From positions 620,001-684,000 of the forward strand of contig CAVPVK010000002.1 of assembly GCA_963709175.1 (NCBI GenBank): a stretch of DNA of 64,000 nucleotides. Direction: 5' to 3'. Positions 26,660-36,683 of this stretch are shown here, piece after piece. Positions within the stretch are counted from its first letter, which is position 1; every line of letters starts with the position of its first letter. A program made the translations under genes and the position numbers. The DNA is from JANXQG01 sp963709175. Its GTDB lineage: Bacteria; Planctomycetota; Planctomycetia; Pirellulales; Thermoguttaceae. The notes beneath the pieces were generated by a model that did no database searches, was not told the origin of the DNA, and saw nothing but the letters and a program-made list of their open reading frames with translations.

Positions 26660-28958
26660 TCATTGAACCGTCGGGAACTGCCCGATGCACTGTCGAATCG
26701 CGGTGAACAGCGAATCCAGGGCCTGCTCGTAGTGCTTCCATCTGCCCACGGAAGTCCCGTAGATCGGCTGCCGGACCTGGACGGCGCTGGCCGTTCTCAC
26801 CGGCCGTTTCAGTCGGTGGAATTCCAGGCACGTTGGCTCCCACTCCAAACCGCACCACGACACGAGGCGCCGGCATGCGCCCTCCAGGTCGGCCACCACG
26901 TCCTCGTAGTCCACTTCCAGCAAGGGAACGGGCAAGACCTTCCGCCAGTGCTCCATGAGCCGTTGATAATCGTGAAACCGCGAGGCAATATGCCGCGGGT
27001 CATTGGCCCAGCGAAGCTCGCGGAAATGCGTCATCCAGCAGGAGACGGCCACGTCGCGCAGGTCGCGGCGGCAATGAATGAATTTCGCCTGCGGAAATAG
27101 GCACGCCATTAACCCCAAATGGAGGTAGTTGTCCGGCATCTTGTCGACGATGCGTGTCGCCGTGCCGTTCCACGATCGAAGTTTCTGCAGGTGCTGCGAA
27201 GCCATTGACTGCGCCGCCTCGCGTTCCAGACCGCGGAAACCCCCGTCGGGGTCGATAGCCGGTCCGAAAAGCGCGGCCAGCGTGTCGCGGGCCAGCGTGG
27301 TCTCGCCCGCGCCGAAGACCTGGGAGTGGCCGGCCAAGATCTGCTCGATGAGCGTCGTGCCGGAGCGCGGCAACCCGACGACGAACACCGGCAATTCGCT
27401 TTCCAGCCCAAAGCCGCGGGCGCGCTGGAAAAAGTCCGGCGTACATGCTGAAATCATCCGCTCAACCCGGGCAGCTTCCTCTCGCGGATTGTACTGCTGG
27501 CCCCGCTTGCGCCACTCGGTCAGTTGCAATGCGTTGCCGCGGGAAAGGTGTTCGGCAGCCTCGACGTACCGGCCTCTGGCATCCATCACGGAGGCCAAGC
27601 CGAAGTGCAGCGACAGCCGTTGATTGTCCGATAGGCCTTCCGCTTCCAGCAAGCCGCGCTGCGTCGCCAGGTCGTCTTCCGGCAAGTCTCGGCCTAGCAA
27701 CTCGGCCAGTTTCGCGTGGGCGAGGGCAAAGCGGGAATCGCGTTCCAACGCGGCCCGCAGGGAATCCGCTGCGCCTTGCAGGTCGCCCGACTCTTCCAAG
27801 GCGACTCCCAGGTTGTAGTGGGCTCCGGCAAACCCCGGTCTTAGTTCGATCGCCCGGCGGTAGCAGGCGACTGCCGCCTCCAGGTTCCCTTGGGCCTGCA
27901 AGGCCAGTCCCAAGTTGCTGTGGACCTCGGCGAAGTCCGGCGCAGAATCAAGGCCCGGCGATAGCAGGCGACGGCCGCCTCCCATTCGCCCTGCTCCTTC
28001 AGCGCCAGGCCCAGGTTGTTGTGCGCCTCGGCATAGTCCGGCTGCAACTCCAGCGCGCGGCGGTAACAGGCGATCGCCTCCTGTAGCTTGCCTTGGTCCC
28101 TGAGCACATTGCCCAGGTTGCACTGCGCCACGACCATGTTCGGGTCCGCGGTTAGCGCCTGGCGGTAACAGGCCAGCGCTTCGTCCTCCTTCCCCCGCTT
28201 CTGAAGGGCAACTCCCAGATTGGAGTGGGCCGCGGCATAGTCGGGCTTGAGGGCCAACGCCTGGCGGTAACAGGCGATTGCCTCTTCCTGCTTCCCTTGG
28301 TCGCTCAAGGCATTGCCTAAGTTGTTGTATGCCTCGACGTAGTCGGGCTTGAGGGCCAACGCCCGGCGAGATGCGGCGACCGCTTCGTCCAGCTTCCCTT
28401 GTTCCCTGAGCAAATTGCCGAGGTTGCCGTGGGTCATGGCGTAGTTGGGGTCCAAAGCCAGCGCCCGACGGTAGGAGGCGAGGGCTTCTTCCGGTTTTCC
28501 CTGTTCCTTCAACGCATTGCCCGCGTTGTTGTGGGCGTCGACGTACTCGGGTCTCAGTGCCAACGCGCGGCGACAAGAGGCAACTGCTTCGTCCAGCTTG
28601 CCTTGCGCGTCAAGGCTACGCCCAGGTTGTTGTGCGCCTCGGCATAGTCCGGTTGCAGTTCCACCGCGCGGCGGTAGCAGGCGACCGCTTCGGGAATCCT
28701 GCCTGCCGCACGATAGGCCTCCCCCAAGTTGTTGTGGTAGATGGCCGCATTCCCTTGCAATTGGACCGCGCGCCCAATATAGCGGATGGCCATTTCGTGC
28801 TTGCCCGTTTGGAAAGCAACTACGCCCAGAAGGTGCAGGGCGTCGGGCTGATCCGGGGCGACCGCGAGGATCTGCTCATAGATATGGTGGGCAGCGTGAA
28901 GACGCCCCGCCTGATGGTGCCGGACGGCAATTGCTAGTGCTTCAGGAATCGTCTGCAT
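26660..28958 (-). CDS. TPR-containing sulfotransferase, two frameshifts
   Basis: One gene in three frames. The ATG at 28958 (MQTIPEALAIAVRHHQAG) starts an array of about ten 34-residue TPRs ending each time in a pattern such as LGNALKEQGKPEEALASYRR. One base is missing near 28612 and another near 27950. The C-terminal 300 residues carry the PAPS-binding loop FVVGLPRSGTTLIEQIL, the 3'-phosphate site FIHCRRDLRDVAVSCW, and conserved YLHLGLMACLFPQAKF. The family transfers sulfate from PAPS, usually to proteins or carbohydrates, and TPR fusions are common in planctomycetes. Corrected length is about 766 residues. Substrate unknown. Confidence 0.88.
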
Positions 28959-29352
28959 TCTAAGCCTCTACGAGGCAACTCAAACGCGAGAAGTGCCCCA
29001 CATCTCACGAGTTTCTGGCTAAAGTTGCCGTCGGGGACTTTGAGGCCGTGTGTAGGCCCTGCTAATGAATATACTCCAACGGGGCACAATTGGGCAACGC
29101 GCTGAAATACTAACGGCAACAGGGCGGCTGAGATGCGAGAACCCATCGGGCGCAGGGGCGCCGTTGCCGCGGAGATGCCGGAAACTTCTCGGGGGGCGCT
29201 TGACAACGCCAAGAGCGGCAAAGAAACTGGATGGCGTCGCGCCGGCGTTGGGGTCTGGGTCGCTTCCGCGGAGGCAATGCCCCCGTGAATCGGCCCCACC
29301 GGCCCCGAGTCGGCGTCGTTTAGGCTGGAAATCACTACCTCAGGAGCACGTC
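28959..29352. other. Intergenic region, divergent promoters
   Basis: About 390 bases between the TPR-sulfotransferase and the sialate esterase genes. No convincing gene, repeat or structured element was seen apart from the AGGAG ribosome site at its right end. It should hold both promoters. Confidence 0.5.
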
Positions 29353-30921
29353 ATGAAACGCATTACCCTTGTCCTAACGATCTTCTTGGTTGGATTCGCA
29401 ACGGCCCGGGCCGACGTTCGTGTCTCCAACCTCTTTGGCGACAACATGGTGCTCCAGCGCGAGATTGCCGTGCCGATTTGGGGCACCGCCGACCCGGGCG
29501 AGACCGTCACTGTAAAAGTCGGCAATGCCCAGGCCTCGGTCCAAGCCGATGACCATGGCAAATGGATCGTCAAGCTTCCTGCAATGCCAGCCAACCCCAA
29601 AGCCCAGGATCTGACGATCCGCGGCAAGAACACTTTGACCGTCAAAAACGTGCTGGTGGGCGATGTCTGGGTCTGCTCCGGGCAGTCGAACATGGAGTTT
29701 GGTTTGGGCGGCGCCAATGCCCCCCAGGATATTGCCAAGGCCGATTACCCGACCCTGCGGCGGATCAAGCTCGACCACCGTGCCTTGAGCCGGCCCGACC
29801 GCGACGTCCCCGGTCGCTGGGAAGTCTGTACTCCGGCCAGCGCATCGGGCTTCACCGCCGTTGGCTTTTATTTCGCCCGCCGCATCCAGAAGGAAACTGG
29901 CCTGCCTATCGGCCTGATCGACGACAACTGGGGCGGCACGCGGATCGAGCCGTGGATCCCCCTCTGCGGCTTTCGCATGGAACCGCCACTGGCGAACGTC
30001 CTGAGCGACATGAAGAGAAATGTGCAGGCGTACCGCAGCGAAATGGAGAAGAAATTGCCTGAGGTGGAGAAGTGGGTGGCCGAGGCCAGGGCTGCGCTCG
30101 CTACGCCCAACGGCCAGATCCCCGCCCAGCCGATACTTCCCAATAATCCCCTCACGGACGCCGGATTCCCCACGACGCTCTACAACGGCATGATCCATCC
30201 TATCGTGCCATTTGCGATCAAGGGTGCGCTCTGGTATCAGGGTGAATCCAACGGCGGCGAGGGCGACGAGTATTACCACAAGATGCGGGCCCTGGTTGGC
30301 GGCTGGCGGAAAGTGTGGAACCAGGGAGACTTCCCGTTCTACTTCGTGCAACTGGCCAACTTCCAGCAGCCGAACCAGGACCCGGCCGGCGGCGACGGCT
30401 GGGCCAAAATCCGTATGGCGCAATCCCAGAGTTTGCAGATTCCCCATACGGGCATGGCCGTGGCGATCGACCTTGCCGACGCAGACAACCCGGGCGACAT
30501 CCACCCCAAAAACAAGTTTGACGTGGGCGAGCGCTTGGCCGTCTGGTCTCTGCACGACGACTACGGCAAGAAGGACCTGGTCTATAGCGGGCCGTTGTAC
30601 AAGTCGATGAAGGTCGAAGGGGGAAAGATCCGCGTCTCCTTCGACGCCGTCGGCGGCGGCCTGATGGTCGGCAAGAAGCAAGGCCGTGACCCAGCGGTCG
30701 AAGACAGCGGCGGCAAGTTGAAATGCTTTGCCATCGCCGGTGAAGACAAGAAATGGCATTGGGCCGAGGCGGTGATCGAAGGCGACACGGTCGTGGTATC
30801 GAGCCCGGACGTTCCCCAACCGACGGCGGTTCGCTATGCGTACTCGATGAACCCTGTGGGCTGCAACCTGTACAACCGGGAAGGCATCGCGGCCTCGCCA
30901 TTCCGAACGGATAATTGGTAA
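29353..30921 (+). CDS. Secreted sialate O-acetylesterase-like SGNH hydrolase
   Basis: 522 residues. The ATG at 29353 has AGGAG 9 bases upstream and gives a signal peptide (MKRITLVLTIFLVGFATARA). The N-terminal Ig-like domain (VSNLFGDNMVLQREIAVPIW) is followed by the SGNH domain with block I VWVCSGQSNMEFGL (catalytic Ser), the WYQGESN block and the C-terminal catalytic pair in GDIHPKNK. This is the usual plan of planctomycete sialate O-acetylesterases acting on acetylated sugars. The nucleoside hydrolase gene begins 95 bases after its stop on the same strand. Confidence 0.92.
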   Translation: MKRITLVLTIFLVGFATARADVRVSNLFGDNMVLQREIAVPIWGTADPGETVTVKVGNAQASVQADDHGKWIVKLPAMPANPKAQDLTIRGKNTLTVKNVLVGDVWVCSGQSNMEFGLGGANAPQDIAKADYPTLRRIKLDHRALSRPDRDVPGRWEVCTPASASGFTAVGFYFARRIQKETGLPIGLIDDNWGGTRIEPWIPLCGFRMEPPLANVLSDMKRNVQAYRSEMEKKLPEVEKWVAEARAALATPNGQIPAQPILPNNPLTDAGFPTTLYNGMIHPIVPFAIKGALWYQGESNGGEGDEYYHKMRALVGGWRKVWNQGDFPFYFVQLANFQQPNQDPAGGDGWAKIRMAQSQSLQIPHTGMAVAIDLADADNPGDIHPKNKFDVGERLAVWSLHDDYGKKDLVYSGPLYKSMKVEGGKIRVSFDAVGGGLMVGKKQGRDPAVEDSGGKLKCFAIAGEDKKWHWAEAVIEGDTVVVSSPDVPQPTAVRYAYSMNPVGCNLYNREGIAASPFRTDNW

Positions 30922-31016
30922 GCTATGCGGAGATTCTCGCCCGCCGCCAGGCTTGGAGGCAGGGTATGTACCCATCGCCGCGCGAGAAGGGGCGGCAGAA
31001 TAGTTTGAGAGACACT

Positions 31017-31991
31017 ATGCACCACATCGATCATCATTTCGGATCGCTTTTCCTTGCTCTGCTCACGATCGTCGCGCTAGGCACAGAACGGCCTGTCGCC
31101 GCCAAGACGCCCGTCATCCTCGATACGGACATTGGGGATGACATCGACGACACTTGGGCCTTGGCGATGCTTCTGAGAAGTCCCGAGCTGGACCCCAAGT
31201 TGATCACGACAACCTACGGCAAGGCGGAATACCGCGCCAAGCTGATCGCCAAGTTCCTCAGCACGGTCGGCCGGACCGATATTGCCGTCGGCCTGGGCGC
31301 GGGAGGACGCGACGGCACCGGAGGACAGCAGGAATGGGTTGCCGACTACCGGCTCAGCGACTACCGGGGAACAGTTCACCGGGACGGCGTTGCCGCGATC
31401 ATCGACCTGGTCGACCGCTCGCCGCAGCCCGTCACGATTATCTCGATCGGACCGTCGCTCACGCTGGCCGCGGTCCTCGATCGCCGACCTGAGATCGCCC
31501 GCAAGGCGAGGTTCGTGGGCATGCAGGGCAGCGTCTTCCATGGCTATGACGGCGGTCCCGTCTCGGCGGAGTGGAACGTAGTGGCTAACGTCGCGGCTGC
31601 CCGGAAGGTGCTCTCCGCCCCATGGCAACACGTGACGATCACCCCCTTGGACACCTGTGGCCGCGTCAGCCTTTCCGGCCCACGTTTCCAGCAACTCGTC
31701 AAGAGCGAAGACCGGCTGACGCGGACCGTCCTGGAAAATTACCGCATCTGGGCCAAGAAAAAGCGGATCGACGAACTGAACTCTAGCACCATCCTATTCG
31801 ACACTGTGGCCGTCTACCTGGCCTCGTCCGACCGTTCGCTGGTGAAGATGCAGGAACTGCGGATCATCGTGGCCGACGGCGGCTTCACCCGTGTCGATCC
31901 CCGCGGCGCACTAATGTCGGTTGCCACCGATTGGACCGATCTTGACGGCTATCGCGACCTTCTGGTGAAGGCGCTGGCCAAGCGTCATTGA
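31017..31991 (+). CDS. Secreted nucleoside hydrolase-like protein
   Basis: 324 residues from the ATG at 31017, with a signal-like hydrophobic N-terminus (FGSLFLALLTIVALG). The calcium and substrate motif VILDTDIGDDIDDTWA is the inosine/uridine-preferring nucleoside hydrolase signature. Other family blocks are TIISIGPSLTLAAVLD, FVGMQGSVFHGYDGGPVSAEWNV and TPLDTCGRVSL. The enzyme would cleave N-glycosidic bonds of nucleosides outside the cytoplasm. It is probably in a transcript with the upstream esterase. Confidence 0.9.
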   Translation: MHHIDHHFGSLFLALLTIVALGTERPVAAKTPVILDTDIGDDIDDTWALAMLLRSPELDPKLITTTYGKAEYRAKLIAKFLSTVGRTDIAVGLGAGGRDGTGGQQEWVADYRLSDYRGTVHRDGVAAIIDLVDRSPQPVTIISIGPSLTLAAVLDRRPEIARKARFVGMQGSVFHGYDGGPVSAEWNVVANVAAARKVLSAPWQHVTITPLDTCGRVSLSGPRFQQLVKSEDRLTRTVLENYRIWAKKKRIDELNSSTILFDTVAVYLASSDRSLVKMQELRIIVADGGFTRVDPRGALMSVATDWTDLDGYRDLLVKALAKRH

Positions 31992-31995
31992 CGTT

Positions 31996-33036
31996 TCACA
32001 ACCGTTCCGCAGTTTCCAACAGGAGCCGCTCCGTGGCTTCCCAGCCGATGCAGCCATCGGTTATCGATTGGCCGTAGATCAGGGCGCCGACCGGCTGCGG
32101 AAACGGCTGGCTGCCGTCCACGAGATTGCTTTCCAGCATGGCGCCGACGATCGAGGTGGTCCCGCAGGCTCGTTGTTCCAGAACGCTCCGCAATACATCG
32201 GGCTGGCGGGCGTAGTTCTTGCCGCTGTTGCCGTGGCTGCAATCGATGATGATCGTTCTCTCCAGACCCGCCTGCGCCAACTGCCATTCCGCTTCGGCGA
32301 CGTGCTCTGCGGAATAGTTCGGGCCGTTGTCGCTTCCGCGCAAAATGAGGTGGCAGTTGGCATTGCCCGTCGTCGACACCGCCGAGGCCACCCCGTCGCC
32401 GCTGATTCCCAGGAATGTCTGCGGCTGCCGAGCGGCCTGGATGGCATTGATCGCCGGAGCGATGGGCCCCGGCGTGGCGTTCTTGAATCCCACGGGCATG
32501 GAGAGGCCGGAAGCCATCTGGCGATGCGTCTGCGACTCCGTGGTGCGGGCCCCAATGGCCGACCAGCAGATCAGGTCGGCGATGTACTGGGGAGTGATCG
32601 GATCCAGCAACTCGGTGGCCGTGGGAACGCCCAGGTCGATCACGTCGCGGAGGACGCGCCGGGCAATCCTCAGCCCTTCGGGGATCTCGTCCGAACCGTC
32701 CAGGCGCGGATCCATGATCAGCCCCTTCCAGCCGCGCGAAGTGCGCGGCTTCTCGAAGTAGCAGCGCATGACGACGAAGAGTTTCTCCCGCACATGGTCC
32801 ATCAGCCCGCGAAGCCGAGCGGCGTACTCCACGGCGGCCCGCGGATCGTGGATTGAGCAGGGCCCGACGATCAAGAGGAGACGCGGGTCCTGGTGGCAAA
32901 GAATGCCGTGGATGTGCTGCCGCGATTCGTCAACGAACTCTTCCTGGCTGTCGGACCGCGGGATTTCGTGCAACATCAGCGCCGGAGCGGGCAGCGGAAT
33001 GTTGGAAGTGATATTGAGGTCGGATACTTTTCGCAT
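31996..33036 (-). CDS. 3-deoxy-7-phosphoheptulonate (DAHP) synthase, class I
   Basis: 346 residues, normal for the AroF/AroG/AroH type. The enzyme condenses phosphoenolpyruvate and erythrose 4-phosphate in the first step of aromatic amino acid synthesis. Motifs: LLIVGPCSIHDPRAAVEY, MRCYFEKPRTSRGWKGL, DPRLDGSDEIPEGLRIAR, ESQTHRQMASGLSMPVGFKN, and IIIDCSHGNSGK. Its feedback specificity (Phe, Tyr or Trp) cannot be read from the sequence, so no letter is assigned. It is convergent with the nucleoside hydrolase, 4 bases apart. Confidence 0.95.
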   Translation of the reverse strand: MRKVSDLNITSNIPLPAPALMLHEIPRSDSQEEFVDESRQHIHGILCHQDPRLLLIVGPCSIHDPRAAVEYAARLRGLMDHVREKLFVVMRCYFEKPRTSRGWKGLIMDPRLDGSDEIPEGLRIARRVLRDVIDLGVPTATELLDPITPQYIADLICWSAIGARTTESQTHRQMASGLSMPVGFKNATPGPIAPAINAIQAARQPQTFLGISGDGVASAVSTTGNANCHLILRGSDNGPNYSAEHVAEAEWQLAQAGLERTIIIDCSHGNSGKNYARQPDVLRSVLEQRACGTTSIVGAMLESNLVDGSQPFPQPVGALIYGQSITDGCIGWEATERLLLETAERL

Positions 33037-33089
33037 ACTGGATTTGCAGGCGGAACAAGCGATAGCTGTAGGCCGGAACTAGTTGGTAG

Positions 33090-33116
33090 GCCGGAACAAC
33101 CTTGCGCAGTTCCGGC
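33090..33116. repeat. Dispersed palindrome, GCCGGAAC family (second copy)
   Basis: GCCGGAAC at 33090-33097 pairs with GTTCCGGC at 33109-33116 around AACCTTGCGCA. Partial copies (GGCGGAACAAGC at about 33050 and GGCCGGAACT at 33071) lie just before it. The same core occurs at 1234-1305. The array lies upstream of the DAHP synthase start. Confidence 0.75.
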
Positions 33117-33146
33117 AATCGGCTGGCTCTGAGCAGCAGTTGGCTC

Positions 33147-34604
33147 TCAAACGTCTGCGGCCGACGGCACCACGAAAGGCGCTCGATAATGCCGGGTGAG
33201 CATCTCCGCTGCGGCCGCGTTGCCGACGATCGTCTCATATTCGGAGTCGATGGTCAGCGCCGGCCCGAGGATGAGCGGTGTCTTTTTGACGTCGACGTCA
33301 TTTGCGGCCAGGTGTTTCAGGGTTCGCCGCAGCGTATCGCCGACGTCCTCCCGGTTTTTCCACGGCGACAGCGCCTGCTCGATTTCTTCCGGCGCGGCTG
33401 GCTTGCCCAGGTAATAGGAAATGTTCGCCAGATGGCTGTGGGCGTGCGAGAGGTGGCCCTCCAGGACCTCGGCGTGGAGGAGCTTCGGGTCGCGGGCCCT
33501 GACCGCATCGACGAAATTGCCGAAGTGGTCGCCGCTGCCGTGGAACTTCTTCACCAGCTTGCCTTGCGGGTCGAAGGCGGCCCCATCAAGATAGCTCGTC
33601 AACACGACATATCCCTCGCTGCCGTAAAAGATATTGCCCACGCTGGCCCCGCGGAGCGGATCGGTCTCCAAACCGCGCACCTCGAAGACGATAGTCTTGT
33701 CGCCGAAGTCGCAAATCGCCACTTCCGTGTTGGCCACGTCGCCGGCATCTTCGTACCCCAGCCGCCCGCCGTAAGCGACTACGCGGCTAGCCAGCCGGTC
33801 GAGACCCAGTCCCCAGCGGGCCAGGTCCATCTGGTGCGGCCCCTGATTGCCCATGTCGCCGTTGCCCCACTCGCGCTGCCAGTGCCAATCGTAGTGGAAA
33901 TGCGGGCGCGTCAGCGGCAGCATCCGTGCGGGCCCCGCCCAGAGGTTGTAATCGACCTGCGGCGGCACTTCGTAATGGCCCTTGGGACCGATCGACTTGC
34001 GGAGCTTGTAACAGAGCCCCCTCGCCAGCTTCACCTCGCCGATCTTTCCCGACCGGACGTACTCGATGGCAGCGATCGTCCCCTTCTCCGAGCGGCATTG
34101 CGTGCCCGCCTGGCAGATGCGATGGTGCTTGCGGGCTGTCTGGGCGATGCGGCGGCCTTCGCTGACGTTATGGCTGACGGGCTTCTCCACGTAGACGTCT
34201 TTGCCGGCCTGCATGGCCCAGATGGCGCAGAGGGCGTGCCAGTGGTTGGGGGTGGCAGTCGAGACGATATCAACGGACTTGTCGTCCAGGGCGGTGCGGA
34301 GGTCGCGAACGAACTTAGGCATCTTCCCCTGCTGCTGGCCAACGTCCTTGGCCCGCCGCTGGCCGATTTTTTCATCGGCATCGACGACGTAGGCGATTTC
34401 CACGTGGGGATTCGCCAGGAACTCGGCGATATGGGCGCCGCCGCGGCCGCCGCAGCCGACGATGGCCACCTGAAGAAGGTCGCCCGATTTCTTGGCCGGT
34501 TTAGCCGCCTTGGGAGCGGCCATGGCCGCAGCGGGAAATGCGGCGGCGGCCGCTGCGGCCACGAACGAATCTTCGAGAAACTTTCGTCGAGTAATAGAGG
34601 TCAT
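33147..34604 (-). CDS. Tat-exported Gfo/Idh/MocA-family oxidoreductase
   Basis: 485 residues. The twin-arginine signal is SITRRKFLEDSF followed by an Ala-rich segment. The Rossmann fold starts at VAIVGCGGRGGAHIAEFLAN. The family marker EKPVSHNVSEG contains the lysine expected near the active site, and the second half is a beta domain ending ALSPWKNREDVGDTL. Exported members of this family are abundant in planctomycetes and often act on sugars or inositols, but the substrate is unknown. A possible extra helix near the C-terminus (ALTIDSEYETIVGNAAAAEM) is usual for the exported subgroup. Single gene. Confidence 0.92.
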   Translation of the reverse strand: MTSITRRKFLEDSFVAAAAAAAFPAAAMAAPKAAKPAKKSGDLLQVAIVGCGGRGGAHIAEFLANPHVEIAYVVDADEKIGQRRAKDVGQQQGKMPKFVRDLRTALDDKSVDIVSTATPNHWHALCAIWAMQAGKDVYVEKPVSHNVSEGRRIAQTARKHHRICQAGTQCRSEKGTIAAIEYVRSGKIGEVKLARGLCYKLRKSIGPKGHYEVPPQVDYNLWAGPARMLPLTRPHFHYDWHWQREWGNGDMGNQGPHQMDLARWGLGLDRLASRVVAYGGRLGYEDAGDVANTEVAICDFGDKTIVFEVRGLETDPLRGASVGNIFYGSEGYVVLTSYLDGAAFDPQGKLVKKFHGSGDHFGNFVDAVRARDPKLLHAEVLEGHLSHAHSHLANISYYLGKPAAPEEIEQALSPWKNREDVGDTLRRTLKHLAANDVDVKKTPLILGPALTIDSEYETIVGNAAAAEMLTRHYRAPFVVPSAADV

Positions 34605-35171
34605 GGATCTGGTCCGGCGAATAGAATGAGGGGCAGGCCAATTGGTTCTCCGATTGTAACATGAAACGCCGCGGCTGGAAACCTGGCGAACGACTCTGGG
34701 GTAGATAACGCAGCCCCATAGAAAAAATTCGAACCAATATCATTGTCGCCTCGAAATCACCGCCTTTCTGCCGGCCCAAAGAAAACTGCCAGGGCACGAT
34801 GGCAGGGCAGACGCGGCCGCGCGGCCGTCCCTGCTGCTTCTTAATCGGCTGAGGTGCGGCGAACCGGAGCAACCAACGACAACGGCAACGCGGCGACCGC
34901 TGCCTGGACGGCCGTGGCCCCCGCGCTGGCGGTCGAGACCGGCCCGCCCGACGAATGCGAAGTCCGCATCTTCGACCTGTAGCGGGAACGAAAGCTGGTC
35001 GCGGCTATCGATTCGGCGCAGCTGCTCTTAAGATTCGCGTGGTGCGTGAGCACGTACTGTCGATCCTCCGCGTCGATCGTCAAACCGCCTTCTGCAAAAC
35101 CTACGCATGGGACTTTCCCCTTTAATGTCCGATTGCGTCGGCGGGTGCCGGGAGTGCGGTGCCCGGAGGTT
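34605..35171. other. Gap holding a decayed gene fragment and a palindrome
   Basis: About 570 bases between the oxidoreductase and dnaA. It contains the DUF4058-type relic listed separately and an imperfect GC-rich palindrome around 34796-34835. I looked for TTATCCACA-type DnaA boxes on both sides of dnaA by eye and found none that convince, so no replication origin is claimed. Confidence 0.5.
34854..35022 (+). pseudogene. DUF4058-type relic, central fragment
   Basis: From a GTG at 34854 the frame reads AWTAVAPALAVETGPPDECE then VRIFDL, a TAG stop at 34980, and RERKLVAAIDSAQ in the same frame. The pattern VRIFDLxRERKLVAAID matches, from memory, the central segment of DUF4058 proteins (a planctomycete/cyanobacterial family of unknown function), with the stop replacing a glutamate codon. 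Both the start and the rest of the gene are missing, so it is a decayed remnant. Confidence 0.5.
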
Positions 35172-36683
35172 CTATCCGGCCGTGGTCAACTCCCGCTCGA
35201 CCTGCCGGATCGCCTCATCGATTTTCCAGGTCTGTTCAGGCATGGCGAACGGCTCATCATGGGCCATCCAGTCGTCGACGCGCTTCTGGGCCGAAATCAC
35301 GGTGCTGTGGCTGCGACGGCCGAAAAAAGCGCCGATCTCGCTCAAGGCGGCCCGCGTGTGTTTTCGTGCCAGCCACATGGCCAGCATCCGCGGCTGGCTG
35401 ACGCGGCGGGTCTTGCCGTTAGACTGCAGGGCCTGGGGCTCCAGCCCGAAGACTTTGCAAACGGCCTTTTCGATGTCGGCCAGGCGGACGACGCGGGTGG
35501 AATGCCGGATCATGTCTCCCAGGGCCTCTTCGGCCAGGGGCACGGAAATCTTCCGCCGCATGGCCTCGCTGGTGGCCTGCAGGCAACAGAGGGCCCCGGA
35601 GAGTTCGCGGGCGTGCCCTGTCAGACGCGCCGCCACAAAGCGTTGCACGTCTTCGGGCAGTTCCACTCCCAGCCGCCGCGAGAAATGACCCACGATTCCC
35701 AATCGCGTGGCGTAGTCGGGCGGCTCGATCCGCGAGACCATCCCGCTAGTCAGCCGCGTGAGCAGCTCGGGCATGAAGTCGTTCAGATCCAGCGGTGGCC
35801 GATCGGCGGCGAAAACCAATTGGCGGCCATTACGGAGGAGCGTATCGACCGTGTGCATCATCTCCACCTGCGTCGCCCGCTTGCCCGCCAGGAATTGCAG
35901 GTCGTCGAGAATCAGCACGTTGACGCCGCGATACTTGGCGCGGAAGGCGGGCAGGCCGCCACTGCGGAGGGCCTCGAGGAAATGGCTCGTGAACTGCTCG
36001 GCGGAGAGATAGACGGTCGTCGCCCCGCGCCCCGACTTTCGGGCGGCAGACCAGATCCCTTCCAGCAGGTGCGTCTTGCCGACGCTCGTCGGACCATAGA
36101 CGAACAAGGGCGTGATCTGCCCCGGATTGCGGGCTACGATCTCCGCGGAATGCATCGCCAGGCGATTGCTGGCGCCGACCACGAACGATGAAAGCGAGGC
36201 GAACTTCCGCGGCGAGAAGGCGGGGGTGGGCGGGGACTCGACCTGCCTGGCCACCTGGCAGGTAGGGGCCGCCGACCCTGGGTACAGGGTGCCCGCCACT
36301 TCCGCCACTCTCGCCGCATCGTGTTTGCCGTTAACGGAAACCATGACCCCACACCCCGACCGCGCCAACCGTTGCCCACCGAGTTGCTGCCCGGCAGTAC
36401 ACCCGCTTAACCCCGTTACTTGATCGGCGGCGCCGACGCGGAACTCCAACGGCGGGCGCCGGCCAAGGACCAACTGGCAGACCTCGTCGATCACCGCCCG
36501 ATGGTTCGCTCGAATCCAATCGAGGAAGAACTGTGTCGGTGCAACGATCGCCAACACCTGGCCGTCCCACACTAAGTGCGTAGGCGGTCCAAACCACAGT
36601 TCACAGCGTTCTTTTCCGACCTTGTCGGCCAGTGCGGAAAGCAAGGCCGACACGACGTCCATTTCGTCCCTGGTCAATTCCAT
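35172..36683 (-). CDS. dnaA: Chromosomal replication initiator DnaA
   Basis: 503 residues. Domain I is at the N-terminus (VGKERCELWFGPPTHLVWDG). Domain II is a long linker. Domain III has Walker A VYGPTSVGKTHLLEG and Walker B LILDDLQFLAGK with sensor RQLVFAADRPPLDL. Domain IV has the DnaA signature ALSEIGAFFGRRSHSTVISA for box recognition. DnaA opens the replication origin with ATP. No dnaN or gyrB gene is adjacent, so the ancestral dnaA-dnaN order is not seen. The neighbours are a Gfo/Idh/MocA gene and a GNAT gene, both on the same strand. Confidence 0.96.
   Translation of the reverse strand: MELTRDEMDVVSALLSALADKVGKERCELWFGPPTHLVWDGQVLAIVAPTQFFLDWIRANHRAVIDEVCQLVLGRRPPLEFRVGAADQVTGLSGCTAGQQLGGQRLARSGCGVMVSVNGKHDAARVAEVAGTLYPGSAAPTCQVARQVESPPTPAFSPRKFASLSSFVVGASNRLAMHSAEIVARNPGQITPLFVYGPTSVGKTHLLEGIWSAARKSGRGATTVYLSAEQFTSHFLEALRSGGLPAFRAKYRGVNVLILDDLQFLAGKRATQVEMMHTVDTLLRNGRQLVFAADRPPLDLNDFMPELLTRLTSGMVSRIEPPDYATRLGIVGHFSRRLGVELPEDVQRFVAARLTGHARELSGALCCLQATSEAMRRKISVPLAEEALGDMIRHSTRVVRLADIEKAVCKVFGLEPQALQSNGKTRRVSQPRMLAMWLARKHTRAALSEIGAFFGRRSHSTVISAQKRVDDWMAHDEPFAMPEQTWKIDEAIRQVERELTTAG

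Noticed and set aside
27850..28900. Repetitive DNA or CRISPR-like array
   Set aside because: The repeat period is about 102 bases and codes for 34-residue TPR units in the minus-strand protein.
34841..35083. Minus-strand 80-codon frame near dnaA
   Set aside because: It lies opposite the DUF4058-type relic and shows no protein-like pattern.
34605..35171. Replication origin next to dnaA
   Set aside because: No array of DnaA boxes or AT-rich unwinding element was seen, so it is not listed as a feature.
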